A model generated the notes under the pieces. That model had not been told where the DNA came from. It did no database searches and saw nothing but the letters and a program-made list of their open reading frames with translations. From positions 62,001-126,000 of the forward strand of contig BGOM01000019.1 in assembly GCA_003569245.1 (NCBI GenBank): a stretch of 64,000 nucleotides of DNA. Direction: 5' to 3'. Of the stretch, positions 1 to 8,649 are shown in pieces (position 1 is the first letter of the stretch; every line of letters starts with the position of its first letter). The position numbers and the translations under genes are program-made. The stretch is from Opitutia bacterium. GTDB taxonomy: Bacteria; Verrucomicrobiota; Verrucomicrobiia; Opitutales; UBA953.

Positions 1-1
1 C

Positions 2-871
2 TGGGCGATGGAACTCGGCCAACGGATCGTCGAACAGGAAAAGTCGCCGGTCTGCTTCATCAACGGGGCCGTCGGCGGAACGCGCATCGATCAGCACCAG
101 CGCAACGAGGCGGACCCGACCGACGCCGCGACGATCTACGGCCGGCTCCTCTCCCGCGTCCGCGGCGCCCGGCTGACCCACGAGGTCGACGCGATCTTCT
201 GGCACCAGGGCGAGAACGACCAAGGCGCCGACGGACCGGGCGGCTTCGGCTACGAACGCTACCGTGACTACTTCCACCGGCTGGCGGGCTCATGGAGCCT
301 CGACTACCCGAATGTAAGCCACCTGTACGTCTTCCAGATCTGGCCGAAGTCCTGCGCGATGGGCATCGACGGGTCCGACAATCGTCTGCGGGAGGTGCAA
401 CGGCGTTTGCCGGAGGACTTCGCCTGCCTGACGATCCAGTCGACCTTGGGCATCGAACCTCCCGGGGGCTGCCACTACCCGCCCGAGGGATATGCGGAGA
501 TGGCCCGCCAACTCTACCCGGTCGTGGCCCGGACGGAATTTGGCGCGAAGTTCCCGGACCCGGTGACGGCCCCGAACCTGCGGCAGGCGACGCTCGACGC
601 CTCCGGGACCAAGGTGACCTTGGCGTTCGACCAACCGATGCGGTGGGACGACTCCCTCTGCGGACAATTCTGGATCGACGGCATCGGCGGTCTCGTGACG
701 GGCGGCCAGGTCGACGGCGCGACCATCACGCTTCGCCTGAAGGAACCCCGGCCGCCCGGCGTCGGCGTGATCACCTACCTCGACAGCAAGGCCTGGAGCC
801 AGAAAACCCTGCTGCGCGGCGTCAATGGCCTTGCGGCGCTGACCTTCTGCGAGGTACCTCTGAGCCGCTGA
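2..871 (+). CDS. SASA-family (sialate O-acetylesterase-like) carbohydrate esterase, 5' truncated by window edge
   Basis: The frame is already open at the left edge, so the N-terminus, including the expected catalytic-serine block (GQSN), lies outside. About 289 residues remain. The block 'WHQGEND' and, further on, 'CHYPPEGYAEMA' match the conserved Gln/Gly and catalytic-His segments of SGNH/SASA esterases, which remove O-acetyl groups from sugars. After the His block about 100 residues look beta-rich and may form an accessory sandwich domain. The next gene begins 7 bases after the stop, so it probably heads or continues the secreted-enzyme run to its right. The substrate cannot be told from the sequence. 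Confidence 0.8.
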   Translation, partial: WAMELGQRIVEQEKSPVCFINGAVGGTRIDQHQRNEADPTDAATIYGRLLSRVRGARLTHEVDAIFWHQGENDQGADGPGGFGYERYRDYFHRLAGSWSLDYPNVSHLYVFQIWPKSCAMGIDGSDNRLREVQRRLPEDFACLTIQSTLGIEPPGGCHYPPEGYAEMARQLYPVVARTEFGAKFPDPVTAPNLRQATLDASGTKVTLAFDQPMRWDDSLCGQFWIDGIGGLVTGGQVDGATITLRLKEPRPPGVGVITYLDSKAWSQKTLLRGVNGLAALTFCEVPLSR

Positions 872-878
872 CCCCGCC

Positions 879-1646
879 ATGCGCCCCGCCCTCTGCCTGC
901 TCCTCACCCTCGCCGCCGGCGTCCGCGCCAATTACGCCGAGGAAGCCTACGCGGCGACCTTCAAGCTGCATAATATCGCCCTGAACGGTACCTGCTCGCT
1001 GTATCGCCGCCCCGCTCCGGACGAAGCCATCTACCTGGTGACAACCCAGCACCAGATGGAGGGGGCGAAGGGCGACACCTGCGTGATCGTCCTGCGTGAA
1101 CCGCAACCCGACGGCTCCTACAAGCGCAACGACTTCCCGATTGTCATCCGCAAGGACGGCCAGCCGGCCTGGGTCCGCCACCCGAAGCTCGACCTCGCCG
1201 TGCTGAAGCTGACGACCCCGCCGAAAGGCACCTACGCGACCTTGCCGACGAGCGAGATCGCCGATGATGCCCGCCTAGCCGCGGCGAAACCGACCATCGG
1301 CTCGCCGTTCCTGCTGCTTTCGTTCCCGCACGGGGTCGAATCCGTACGCGCGGGCTTCCCGGTCGCCCGCCAGGCGATCTTCGCCGCCCCTCCCCGGCTC
1401 TCCTCGACCGCCTACCCGACCTTCTTCGCGGACGTCCACGCGAGCGCGGGCGACAGCGGCGGACCCGGTTTCATCGAGGGCGCGAACGGACGCCCGCTCA
1501 TCGTCGGGATGTGCTTCGAGCGGGAGAACCATGACGAGCGGGTGAAGACCGAGCTGACCAACGGCATCATCAAGCACCCGCTCTACCTGGCCAACTTCAT
1601 CCACGGCCGCTACCTGCTCGAGACGATCGAGGCCGCCGCCCACTGA
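879..1646 (+). CDS. secreted trypsin-like (chymotrypsin-fold) serine protease
   Basis: A 255-residue protein with a short signal peptide (about residues 1-17). The segment 'GDSGGP' (Ser193) is the classic chymotrypsin-fold nucleophile motif. His58 in 'TTQHQM' and Asp105 in 'PKLDLAVLK' sit in the right order and spacing to complete a His-Asp-Ser triad. There is no PDZ domain, so it is not a DegP-type protein. It probably acts in the periplasm or outside the cell; the target is unknown. It lies 7 bases after the esterase and 12 before a sulfatase, with no Shine-Dalgarno sequence, which fits one operon. Overall similarity to known proteases appears low outside the triad. Confidence 0.72.
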   Translation: MRPALCLLLTLAAGVRANYAEEAYAATFKLHNIALNGTCSLYRRPAPDEAIYLVTTQHQMEGAKGDTCVIVLREPQPDGSYKRNDFPIVIRKDGQPAWVRHPKLDLAVLKLTTPPKGTYATLPTSEIADDARLAAAKPTIGSPFLLLSFPHGVESVRAGFPVARQAIFAAPPRLSSTAYPTFFADVHASAGDSGGPGFIEGANGRPLIVGMCFERENHDERVKTELTNGIIKHPLYLANFIHGRYLLETIEAAAH

Positions 1647-1658
1647 CCCTTTGCGCCG

Positions 1659-3095
1659 ATGCGTCCCCCGCCCCTGCTGATCCTCGCGCTAACGCTCATC
1701 GCGGCTGGCCCTATGGCCTGGTCCGCCGACGCCCCGCGCACGCCCAACTTCGTCTACGTCTTCACGGACGACCAACGCTGGGACGCGCTCGGGGTGGTGC
1801 AACGCGAACAGGGCGAACGCGGTCGTTTCCCCTGGTTGCGAACGCCGAACCTCGACCGTCTCGCCGCCGAGGGCGTGCGGTTCCGGAACGCCTTCGTGGT
1901 GAACTCCCTCTGTGCGCCGTCGCGGGCCTCGCTCGTGACGGGCCAGTACGGGCATGTCAACGGCGTGACCAACAACCACACACCGCACCCCGCGGGCAAC
2001 CTCTCGGTCGCCGCCCTGCTCCGCCCGGCGGGGTATGTCTCGGGCTACTTCGGCAAGTGGCATCACGGCAACCAATCCGGCAAACGTCCGGGGTTCGACA
2101 CCTCCGCGAGCTTCGTCGGCCAGGGCGTCTACTTCGACTGTCCGATCGAGGTCGACGGCGTCAAGACCCCGAGCCAAGGCTTCGTCGACGACGTGACCAC
2201 CGAGTACGCCGCCAACTTCATCAAGGCCAACCGGGCCAAGCCCTTCCTGATGATCCTTGGGCTCAAGACGTGCCACGGTCCCTTCACGCCCCCGCCCCGG
2301 CATGCGCAAGCCTACGAAGGCGCGCTGGCCCGCCGCACGCCCAACTACGGCTTGCCCGCCGTCTACGCGAAAGAAGGCGCGGGCAAAGGCAAGACGGCCG
2401 CCGAGGGCGCGGAAGTGCCCACCAACCTCGGGATGTTCCGCGGCATCAACGGGGTCGACGACAACGTGGGCAAGTTGCTGCGCCTCCTCGATGAGCTGAA
2501 GCTGGCCGAGGATACCGTTTTCGTGTTCTCGAGCGACAACGGCTACTACCTGGGCGAGCACAACCTGGGCGACAAGCGCACGGCCTACGAGGAATCGCTC
2601 CGTATCCCGATGCTGGTGCGCTACCCGCGCGCGCTCGCGGCCGGTCGCACCGAGGATCGGATGGTGCTGAACATCGACCCCGCCCCGACCTTCCTCGAGC
2701 TCGCCGGCCAGCCTATCCCGCCCGCGATGCAAGGTCGCAGCTGGAAACCGTTGCTGGCCGGGAAACCTGCCGATTGGCGCGAGGCTTTCTTCTACTGCTA
2801 TTTCCACGAACGGGGCTTCAACGCGCCCCTGACCACCGCCGTACGCACGGCCGACGCCAAGCTGATCAAATACCCCGGCCATGACGAATGGACGGAGGTC
2901 TTCGACCTGCGAGCCGACCCCTACGAGACGCGCAACCTCGCCGCCGACGCGGCGTCGGCCGACCTGCGTCGCAAGCTCGAGGCGGAGTACGACAAACAAG
3001 CCAAGGCGATCGGCTTCGTCATCCCGGACTTCGCGGACAAGCCGCCGGCCGCCGGCGAGGAGAGCCGCAAGAAGGGCGCGAAGAAAGCCAAGTGA
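1659..3095 (+). CDS. secreted sulfatase (arylsulfatase A / type I formylglycine family)
   Basis: A 478-residue protein with a signal peptide (about residues 1-23). 'FTDDQRWDALG' supplies the paired Asp metal ligands (37-38). 'LCAPSRASLVTG' carries the C-x-P-S-R motif whose Cys85 would be converted to formylglycine. 'GYFGKWHHGN' and 'VFSSDNGYYLGEH' are further family blocks. It should hydrolyse sulfate esters, most likely on a polysaccharide or oligosaccharide, outside the cytoplasm. The last 20 or so residues form a Lys/Ala-rich tail ending KKGAKKAK, a feature shared by the other three sulfatases here. The formylglycine-generating enzyme is not in the window. Confidence 0.93.
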   Translation: MRPPPLLILALTLIAAGPMAWSADAPRTPNFVYVFTDDQRWDALGVVQREQGERGRFPWLRTPNLDRLAAEGVRFRNAFVVNSLCAPSRASLVTGQYGHVNGVTNNHTPHPAGNLSVAALLRPAGYVSGYFGKWHHGNQSGKRPGFDTSASFVGQGVYFDCPIEVDGVKTPSQGFVDDVTTEYAANFIKANRAKPFLMILGLKTCHGPFTPPPRHAQAYEGALARRTPNYGLPAVYAKEGAGKGKTAAEGAEVPTNLGMFRGINGVDDNVGKLLRLLDELKLAEDTVFVFSSDNGYYLGEHNLGDKRTAYEESLRIPMLVRYPRALAAGRTEDRMVLNIDPAPTFLELAGQPIPPAMQGRSWKPLLAGKPADWREAFFYCYFHERGFNAPLTTAVRTADAKLIKYPGHDEWTEVFDLRADPYETRNLAADAASADLRRKLEAEYDKQAKAIGFVIPDFADKPPAAGEESRKKGAKKAK

Positions 3096-3123
3096 CCGCG
3101 GCCTGAAGACGCTACCTCTTTCC

Positions 3124-3567
3124 ATGAAAACCCTCCTGCTCTCCCTCCTCCTGAGCCTCGGCGCCGCCACTGCCGCCGAGCCGGCCCCCGATGCGGTCCG
3201 CGCGGCCGATGACGCCCGGGTCGCCGCGATGCTCAACCCCGACAAGGCGGTCCTCGACGCCGTCCTGTCCGACGACCTGCGCTACGCCCACTCGAACGGG
3301 AAGGTCGACACCAAGGCATCCCTCACCGCCTCGCTGCTTGGCGGCGAAGCCAAGTACTTGAGCTATAAATATACGGAGCGAAATTTCCGCTTCCCCGCCC
3401 CGGACGTGGCCGTGATGGCCGGACGTCTCGAGGTGCAGGCCAAGGTCGACGGCGTCGCGATGACCACCGGCATCAGCTACCTCGCCGTCTGGCGGCTGGA
3501 AAACGGCCGCTGGAAGTTCTTCGCCTGGCAGTCCTGCAAGATCCCGCCCGCGACCCCCGCCAAGTAA
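3124..3567 (+). CDS. exported NTF2-like / SnoaL-like (DUF4440-type) protein
   Basis: A 147-residue product starting at an ATG that gives a clean signal peptide (ending ATAAEP). The mature part has the DUF4440-type cone-fold pattern: an N-terminal helix with 'AADDARVAAML', a 'LSDDLRYAHSNGKVDTK' segment, and C-terminal strands 'SYLAVWRLENGRWKFFAWQSCK'. Such proteins act as small-molecule binding or isomerase-like domains, often beside secreted catabolic enzymes. The catalytic role here is undetermined. The reading frame is open further upstream inside the sulfatase gene, but only this start gives an export signal. It lies 28 bases after the sulfatase. Confidence 0.75.
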   Translation: MKTLLLSLLLSLGAATAAEPAPDAVRAADDARVAAMLNPDKAVLDAVLSDDLRYAHSNGKVDTKASLTASLLGGEAKYLSYKYTERNFRFPAPDVAVMAGRLEVQAKVDGVAMTTGISYLAVWRLENGRWKFFAWQSCKIPPATPAK

Positions 3568-3636
3568 CCCCGGCCCCTGTCCCCGCCCCATCCGCCATTT
3601 CCCGCACTGCCCCGGTCCCTTCAGTCTTTTAATACC

Positions 3637-4461
3637 ATGCGCCTCGCCACCGCCGCTTCGTTCCTGGCCGCCACCGCGCTGGCCCTCGACTACCCGCACC
3701 CGCCGGCCGACCCGCAACCGACCGGCTGGCCGCTGACCCCGGCGGAACGCGCCTACGTGGTCGGGAAGCCCGAATACGAACGTCGCCCCGGACGGGAGAT
3801 CAACCAGCACCTCCCGCAGTTCTGGCCCAGCGTGCCGAGCGCGGGCTTCTTCGGCGGCGACGCCTGGCTGAAACTGCACGAGGCCCACATCAAGACCGTG
3901 CAGGAAAACAAAGGTCCCTGCGACGTGCTGCTGGTCGGCGATAGCATCACGATCCAGTGGGGCGCGAACTGGGCGAAGCACTTCCCCGACCGCAAAGCGG
4001 TGAACATCGGCATCGGCGGCGACAAGACGCAGAACGTGCTCTGGCGCCTCGACCATGGTGGCGTCGACGGGCTGCGGCCCAAGACGATCGTGCTCATGAT
4101 TGGTAACAACAACATGTTCTTCACGCCCGAGACCGGCGTGCCCGCCGCCGCCCGCGGTATCCGGACCTGTGCGGCCAACCTCCGGGAGAAATGCCCCGAA
4201 GCCCGCCTCATCGTCGTCAAGATCCTGCCCTGCCACTCCCCGAAAGAACGCTTTTATCAGGACATCATCGCGACCAACGCCGCGCTCGACCAACTGTCCC
4301 TGGAACAGGACCCGAACATCCGGGTCCTCGACCTGACCAAGGATTTTATCAACGCCGACGGCACGATCCGGGCCGAGCTCTACACCCCGGACAAAATCCA
4401 CCTTTCCCCGGCGGGCTACGAAGCCTACGCTCGGCGCCTCCGCCCCCTCCTCGCCCCCTGA
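3637..4461 (+). CDS. secreted SGNH/GDSL-family hydrolase (PAF-acetylhydrolase-like)
   Basis: A 274-residue protein with a short signal peptide. 'LLVGDSITIQW' carries the GDSI nucleophile block (Ser103). 'IGIGGDKTQNVLWRL' supplies the oxyanion Gly, 'LMIGNNNMF' the block-III Asn, and 'DKIHLSPAGYEAY' the Asp252/His255 pair. This is the full SGNH catalytic set. The arrangement resembles the beta/gamma subunits of PAF acetylhydrolase and bacterial acetylxylan or rhamnogalacturonan esterases, so removal of acetyl groups from glycans is the likely role. It sits between a small exported protein and an alpha/beta-hydrolase, all on the + strand. Confidence 0.85.
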   Translation: MRLATAASFLAATALALDYPHPPADPQPTGWPLTPAERAYVVGKPEYERRPGREINQHLPQFWPSVPSAGFFGGDAWLKLHEAHIKTVQENKGPCDVLLVGDSITIQWGANWAKHFPDRKAVNIGIGGDKTQNVLWRLDHGGVDGLRPKTIVLMIGNNNMFFTPETGVPAAARGIRTCAANLREKCPEARLIVVKILPCHSPKERFYQDIIATNAALDQLSLEQDPNIRVLDLTKDFINADGTIRAELYTPDKIHLSPAGYEAYARRLRPLLAP

Positions 4462-4514
4462 GGAACGCCACCTTTCTCCTGACCCTGCCCTTCTTCCGCT
4501 TTCCCTTCACCCCC

Positions 4515-5537
4515 ATGCTCCCCTCCTTCCTCGCCCTCGCCCTCGGCACCGTCTCCCTCCTCGCGGCGGACACCCCTGCCGCCCCTAAGGCCCCCGCCCC
4601 GAAGGCCGAGGCCAAGAAAGCGCCGGCGCGTTTCGTCAACGACGGCAACCCGGAGCGCCTCAAGACGCCGCTGACCGTCAAGCCCGACGAGAATATCCCG
4701 TACGGCCCGCACCGGATGCAGGTGATGTACTTCTGGCGAGCGAAGTCCGACCAGCCGACGCCGGTCCTTTTCTACATCCATGGCGGCGGCTGGGCCAACG
4801 GCGACCGCTCGAGCGTCAACAGCCTGCTCAAGCCGTGCCTCGAAGCCGGGATCTCGGTCGTCTCCGTGGAGTATCGTTACATCAAGGACGCCACCGCCGA
4901 CGGCGTGGTGCCGCCGGTGAAGGGCCCGATGCTCGATTGCGCCCGCGCGCTCCAGCTGGTGCGCAGCAAGGCCCGGGAGTGGAACCTGGACAAGACCCGC
5001 ATCGTCGCGAGCGGCGGCTCCGCCGGCGCCTGCACGAGCCTCTGGCTCGCCTTCCACGACGACCTCGCCGACCCGAAGTCCGCCGACCCCGTGGCCCGCG
5101 AATCGACCCGCCTCCTCGCCGCGGCGGTGACCGTGCCGCAGACCTCCCTCGACCCGAAGCAGATGCGCGAATGGACGCCGAACAGCGGCTACGGCGCGCA
5201 CGCGTTCGGCATCGCCGGCGACGCGGCCAGGAAGGTCTCCTCGTTCCAGGCCTTCTACGACGCGCGGGAGCGGCTCCTCCCCTGGATCAAGGAATATTCC
5301 CCTTATGAACTCGTGACCAAGGACGACCCGGCGGTCGGCCTCTACTTCCCCACCCCGCCGAACCTCGGCAAGGAGGAGAAAGACGCCACGCACTCGGCCA
5401 ACTTCGGCGCCAAGCTCAAGGAACACTGCGACGCGATCGGCGTGCCGTGCGAGCTGGTCTACCCTGGAGCGCCCGACGTGAAACACCCGAAGGAATTCGA
5501 CTTCATCAAGGCGAAGCTCCTCCCGGCCGCGAAGTAA
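4515..5537 (+). CDS. secreted alpha/beta-hydrolase esterase (HSL / carbohydrate-esterase type)
   Basis: A 340-residue protein; the chosen ATG gives a signal peptide followed by an Ala/Pro/Lys-rich linker. 'IHGGGW' (89-93) is the oxyanion-hole motif of hormone-sensitive-lipase-type esterases. 'GGSAG' (Ser169) is the nucleophile elbow, and 'PDVKHPKEF' near the C-terminus may hold the catalytic His. Proteins like this in sulfatase-rich loci usually remove acetyl or other acyl groups from sugars. The upstream frame is open into the GDSL gene, but that part is a shadow translation of it. It ends 6 bases before the next esterase. Confidence 0.83.
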   Translation: MLPSFLALALGTVSLLAADTPAAPKAPAPKAEAKKAPARFVNDGNPERLKTPLTVKPDENIPYGPHRMQVMYFWRAKSDQPTPVLFYIHGGGWANGDRSSVNSLLKPCLEAGISVVSVEYRYIKDATADGVVPPVKGPMLDCARALQLVRSKAREWNLDKTRIVASGGSAGACTSLWLAFHDDLADPKSADPVARESTRLLAAAVTVPQTSLDPKQMREWTPNSGYGAHAFGIAGDAARKVSSFQAFYDARERLLPWIKEYSPYELVTKDDPAVGLYFPTPPNLGKEEKDATHSANFGAKLKEHCDAIGVPCELVYPGAPDVKHPKEFDFIKAKLLPAAK

Positions 5538-5543
5538 CGCCCG

Positions 5544-6671
5544 ATGCGCGCCCTGCTCGCCCTTTGCCTCGCTTGCGCGGCGCTCATCGCCGCGGAGCCG
5601 ACGCTCACGCTCGATGGTCCGCGCCCCAACCAGGTCTTCCAGCGCGATAACCGGACAACCGGCGGCGTGAGGGTGGAAGGATCGGTCGCGGGGGTCGATG
5701 ACTATGACACCCCCGTCGCCGAATATCGGCTGGACGGCGGCTCCTGGCGAAAGCTGGGGCTGACCTCGTTCGGACGGATGGACGGACGGACGGTCTTCAA
5801 CGGCGGCTTCCGGGCCGAGACGGGGGCGCATTCCGTCGAGCTCCGGGTGCTGCGCGGCGGCCAGCCTATCGCGACCCAGCCGGCGGTGAAGTTCTTCGTC
5901 GGCGAGGTCTTCGTGGTGACGGGGCAATCCAACTCCGCCAACCACGGCGCCGCCAAGACGAAGGCGACCTCCGACCAGGTCTTCACGCTGACGCCGAAGG
6001 GCGATTGGCAACCGTGCGCCGACCCTCAGCCCGGCGCCTCCGGCAACGGCGGCAGTATTTTGCCCGCCCTGGGCGACGAACTCCAGCAGCGCCTCGGCGT
6101 CCCCATCGGCTTCATCCCGTGCGGCATCGGCGCCACCAGCGTCCGCGAGTGGCTCCCCAGCGGCGTCCCCTTCCCCAACCCGCCGACAATCGTCAGCCGC
6201 GTGCGCAAGACCGCCGACGGCCAATGGGAGTCCGACGGCAAAGCCTACGCGATGCTGGTCAAGCGGATGGAATCCGTCCCCTCCTTCCGGGCGGTGCTCT
6301 GGCACCAAGGCGAAAGCGACGCCAACCAGAAGGATGCGACACGTACGCTGTCCGGCAAACTATACACCGAATACCTTAAGACGCTGATCAGCCGCACCCG
6401 GAAGGACGTCGGGGCCTACCGGTCCGGGCCTTGGTTCGTCGCCCAAGTCAGCTACCACGGGCCCGACGACGTCGGCTCCGAGGATATTCGCGCCGCCCAG
6501 GCGAGCCTGTGGAAGGATAAGGTCGCCCTCGAGGGACCCGACTCCGACGCCCTCCGCGGTCCGCTCCGCGACAACGGCGGCAAAGGCGTCCACTTCTCCG
6601 GCGAGGGCCTCAAGGCCCACGCCCACGCCTGGGCCGAGAAGCTCGTCCCCTGGATCGAAACCCAACGCTGA
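5544..6671 (+). CDS. secreted SASA-family (sialate O-acetylesterase-like) esterase
   Basis: A 375-residue protein with a signal peptide (about residues 1-17). A beta-rich N-terminal region (about 20-115) precedes the SGNH domain, which opens with 'FVVTGQSNSANHG' (nucleophile Ser129) and contains 'LWHQGESDANQ'. The C-terminal 'GVHFSGEGLKAHAHAWAEKL' supplies the catalytic His region. It is the second SASA enzyme of the locus but is clearly divergent from the one at the left edge, which suggests different acetylated positions or backbones. Its start lies 6 bases after the preceding stop without a Shine-Dalgarno sequence. Confidence 0.87.
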   Translation: MRALLALCLACAALIAAEPTLTLDGPRPNQVFQRDNRTTGGVRVEGSVAGVDDYDTPVAEYRLDGGSWRKLGLTSFGRMDGRTVFNGGFRAETGAHSVELRVLRGGQPIATQPAVKFFVGEVFVVTGQSNSANHGAAKTKATSDQVFTLTPKGDWQPCADPQPGASGNGGSILPALGDELQQRLGVPIGFIPCGIGATSVREWLPSGVPFPNPPTIVSRVRKTADGQWESDGKAYAMLVKRMESVPSFRAVLWHQGESDANQKDATRTLSGKLYTEYLKTLISRTRKDVGAYRSGPWFVAQVSYHGPDDVGSEDIRAAQASLWKDKVALEGPDSDALRGPLRDNGGKGVHFSGEGLKAHAHAWAEKLVPWIETQR

Positions 6672-6678
6672 TTTCCCC

Positions 6679-7077
6679 ATGCGCACCCTCCTCGCCGGAC
6701 TCCTCATCGGTCTCTCCACCCTGCACGCCGCGATCTCGCCAGACCACATCCGTCGTCTGCAGGAGGAGGCGGCGGAGGCGCTGGTCATCAAAGCCGACCG
6801 GGTCGAGGTCAAGACCACGCTGGGCAAGGACGGTCGGCAGCTCGACGTGCAGGTCACCGCGAGCGTCCAGTCCGTCCTCCGCTCCAAAGCCGGCCACAAG
6901 CCCGGCGAGGTGGTCAAGATCGCCTACACGATCATCCAGACCGTCATCCCGATGCCCGGCCCTGGCCAACCCAAGGTCCTGGAAAAAGGCGAAACCGTCC
7001 GCGCCTACCTGAACCACACCGCTGACCGGCAAACCCTCGGCCTGGCCGCTTACGGGCACAGTTTCCAGCAACCCTGA
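6679..7077 (+). CDS. small exported protein of unknown function
   Basis: A 132-residue protein with a signal peptide (about residues 1-17, ending LHAA). The mature part begins with a short helix ('[15 protein letters not shown]') followed by a predicted beta-barrel-like run ('[31 protein letters not shown]'). This resembles small OB-like exported proteins that carry 'G-x-V-x-x-Y' repeats, but no family is recognised with confidence. The spacing (7 bases after the esterase, 8 before the sulfatase) places it in the same transcription unit. Confidence 0.6.
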   Translation: MRTLLAGLLIGLSTLHAAISPDHIRRLQEEAAEALVIKADRVEVKTTLGKDGRQLDVQVTASVQSVLRSKAGHKPGEVVKIAYTIIQTVIPMPGPGQPKVLEKGETVRAYLNHTADRQTLGLAAYGHSFQQP

Positions 7078-7085
7078 ACCCACCG

Positions 7086-8432
7086 ATGCGTCTCGCCCTG
7101 ATCCTGAGCTTACTGGCCGCCGCCCTCGGCGGGGCCGAGAACGTCGACCCAACATCCTGGTCATCGTCAGCGACGACCAAGGTTACGCCGACGTCGGCTT
7201 CAACGGCGGCCGGGCCGTCGCCACGCCGCACCTCGACGCGCTCGCGGCCTCGGGCGTGCGCTGCACCAGCGGCTACGTCTCGCACCCTTTCTGCTCACCG
7301 ACGCGCGCCGGCTTGCTCACCGGGCGCTACCAACAACGCTTCGGGCACGAGAATAACCCGGCCTACGACCCGACCAACGCCAGCCGGCCTGCCGCTGTCC
7401 GAGAAGCTGCTACCGCAGTTCCTCCGTGAGGCGGGTTACCGGACCGGCTGGATCGGCAAGTGGCACCTGGGCGCAACCCCGGCGCACGCGCCCTGGAATC
7501 GAGGCTTCGAGCAAACGTATGGCTTCATCGGCGGCGGGCACATGTTCGCGAACTGGGCCATCAACGCCCAGAAGGAATACAACGTCCCGCTCACCCGCGA
7601 CGGCCAGGCCACCCCGGACGTCCCCGCCCATCTGACCGAGACGTTGGGCCGGGAGGCCGCCGCCTTCATCCGTCGCAACGCCGGCGCGCCCTGGATGCTC
7701 TACCTCGCCTTCAACGCCCCGCACACGCCGCACCAGCCGACCGCCGAACGCGAGCAGAAGTTCGCGGCCGTCGCCGATCCGGTCCGCCGGAAATGCCTGG
7801 CCCAGATCAGCCTGCTCGATGACGCCGTCGGCACGGTCACCCAGGCCTTGGCCGCCAGCGACCAGACCCGGGACACCCTGGTCTTCTTCTTCAGCGACAA
7901 CGGCGGCACGCCGCCCTCCCTGGGCGCGGACAACACCCCGCTGCGGGGGAACAAAGGCATGGTCTACGAAGGCGGCATCCGCGTGCCTTTCGTGATCAGC
8001 TGGCCCGCCCAGCTCAAGGCCGGCTCCGTTTACGCCGAACCCGTGTCGTCGCTGGATGTCGCGGCCACCGCGCTCGCCCTAGCCGGCGTGCCGGCGCCGA
8101 CCGAGCGCAAACTGGACGGCGTCAACCTCGTGCCGTTCCTGAAGGGCGAGGCGAGCGGGCTCCCGCACCCGAACCTCTTCTGGCGCACGGGCGGCGGTCA
8201 GAGTTATGCCGTCCGCGCCGGCAGCTGGAAACTGGTGCGCAACGGCAAGCAACCCGACGAGCTCTACGATCTTTCCCAGGATATCGCGGAAGCCAAGAAC
8301 CTGGCCGCCGCCCAGCCCGAGGTCGCCGCCCGCCTTTCCGCCGAATTGGCCGGATGGAACCAGCAACTGGTCGCGCCCCTCTTCCAGAGCCCCCAGGGGG
8401 GCAAGGCCGACGCCAAAAAGCCGAAGAAATAG
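7086..8432 (+). CDS. secreted sulfatase, formylglycine family, with two compensating frame breaks
   Basis: Signal peptide and C-terminal three quarters lie in one frame. The segment about 7145-7384 is read in another and contains the essential N-terminal blocks: '[16 protein letters not shown]' (metal Asp pair) and '[12 protein letters not shown]' (C-x-P-T-R, the formylglycine Cys). A missing base near 7144 and an extra C at about 7385 restore each other, so the intact protein is a normal sulfatase of about 448 residues. '[10 protein letters not shown]' and '[12 protein letters not shown]' follow in frame. The C-terminus is the Lys-rich KADAKKPKK. The breaks are more likely sequence errors than inactivation, because the out-of-frame stretch is still perfectly conserved. 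Confidence 0.88.
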   Translation: MRLALILSLLAAALGGAENVDPTSWSSSATTKVTPTSASTAAGPSPRRTSTRSRPRACAAPAATSRTLSAHRRAPACSPGATNNASGTRITRPTTRPTPAGLPLSEKLLPQFLREAGYRTGWIGKWHLGATPAHAPWNRGFEQTYGFIGGGHMFANWAINAQKEYNVPLTRDGQATPDVPAHLTETLGREAAAFIRRNAGAPWMLYLAFNAPHTPHQPTAEREQKFAAVADPVRRKCLAQISLLDDAVGTVTQALAASDQTRDTLVFFFSDNGGTPPSLGADNTPLRGNKGMVYEGGIRVPFVISWPAQLKAGSVYAEPVSSLDVAATALALAGVPAPTERKLDGVNLVPFLKGEASGLPHPNLFWRTGGGQSYAVRAGSWKLVRNGKQPDELYDLSQDIAEAKNLAAAQPEVAARLSAELAGWNQQLVAPLFQSPQGGKADAKKPKK

Positions 8433-8468
8433 GCCCGTCCCGCGAAAGCGGACGACAAAGCTTTCCTT

Positions 8469-8545
<77 letters not shown>

Positions 8546-8559
8546 AGAAAGGAAGGTTC

Positions 8560-8588
8560 GTTAAGCCCAAGGGGGGCGGAGATGTCAA
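8560..8588 (-). promoter_or_regulatory. putative promoter of tRNA-Pro
   Basis: On the - strand a perfect TTGACA (8588-8583) is followed 17 bases later by CTTAAC (8565-8560). This ends about 14 bases before the mature 5' end of the tRNA. The -35 is ideal and the -10 weak. Confidence 0.5.
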
Positions 8589-8589
8589 C

Positions 8590-8630
8590 CCGACAAACAA
8601 AACCGCCCCTTTCCTCGACAGAAAGGGCGG
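8590..8630 (-). terminator. intrinsic-terminator-like hairpin upstream of tRNA-Pro
   Basis: Arms 8603-8613 and 8621-8630 (CCGCC(C)CTTTC / GAAAGGGCGG) form a 10-bp stem with one bulged C. On the - strand it is followed by TTTTGTTTG, a terminator tail. It lies just upstream of the tRNA promoter, so it may block antisense transcription coming from the sulfatase at 8650. Confidence 0.45.
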
Positions 8631-8649
8631 GATTGCCTAAGAAAACGGC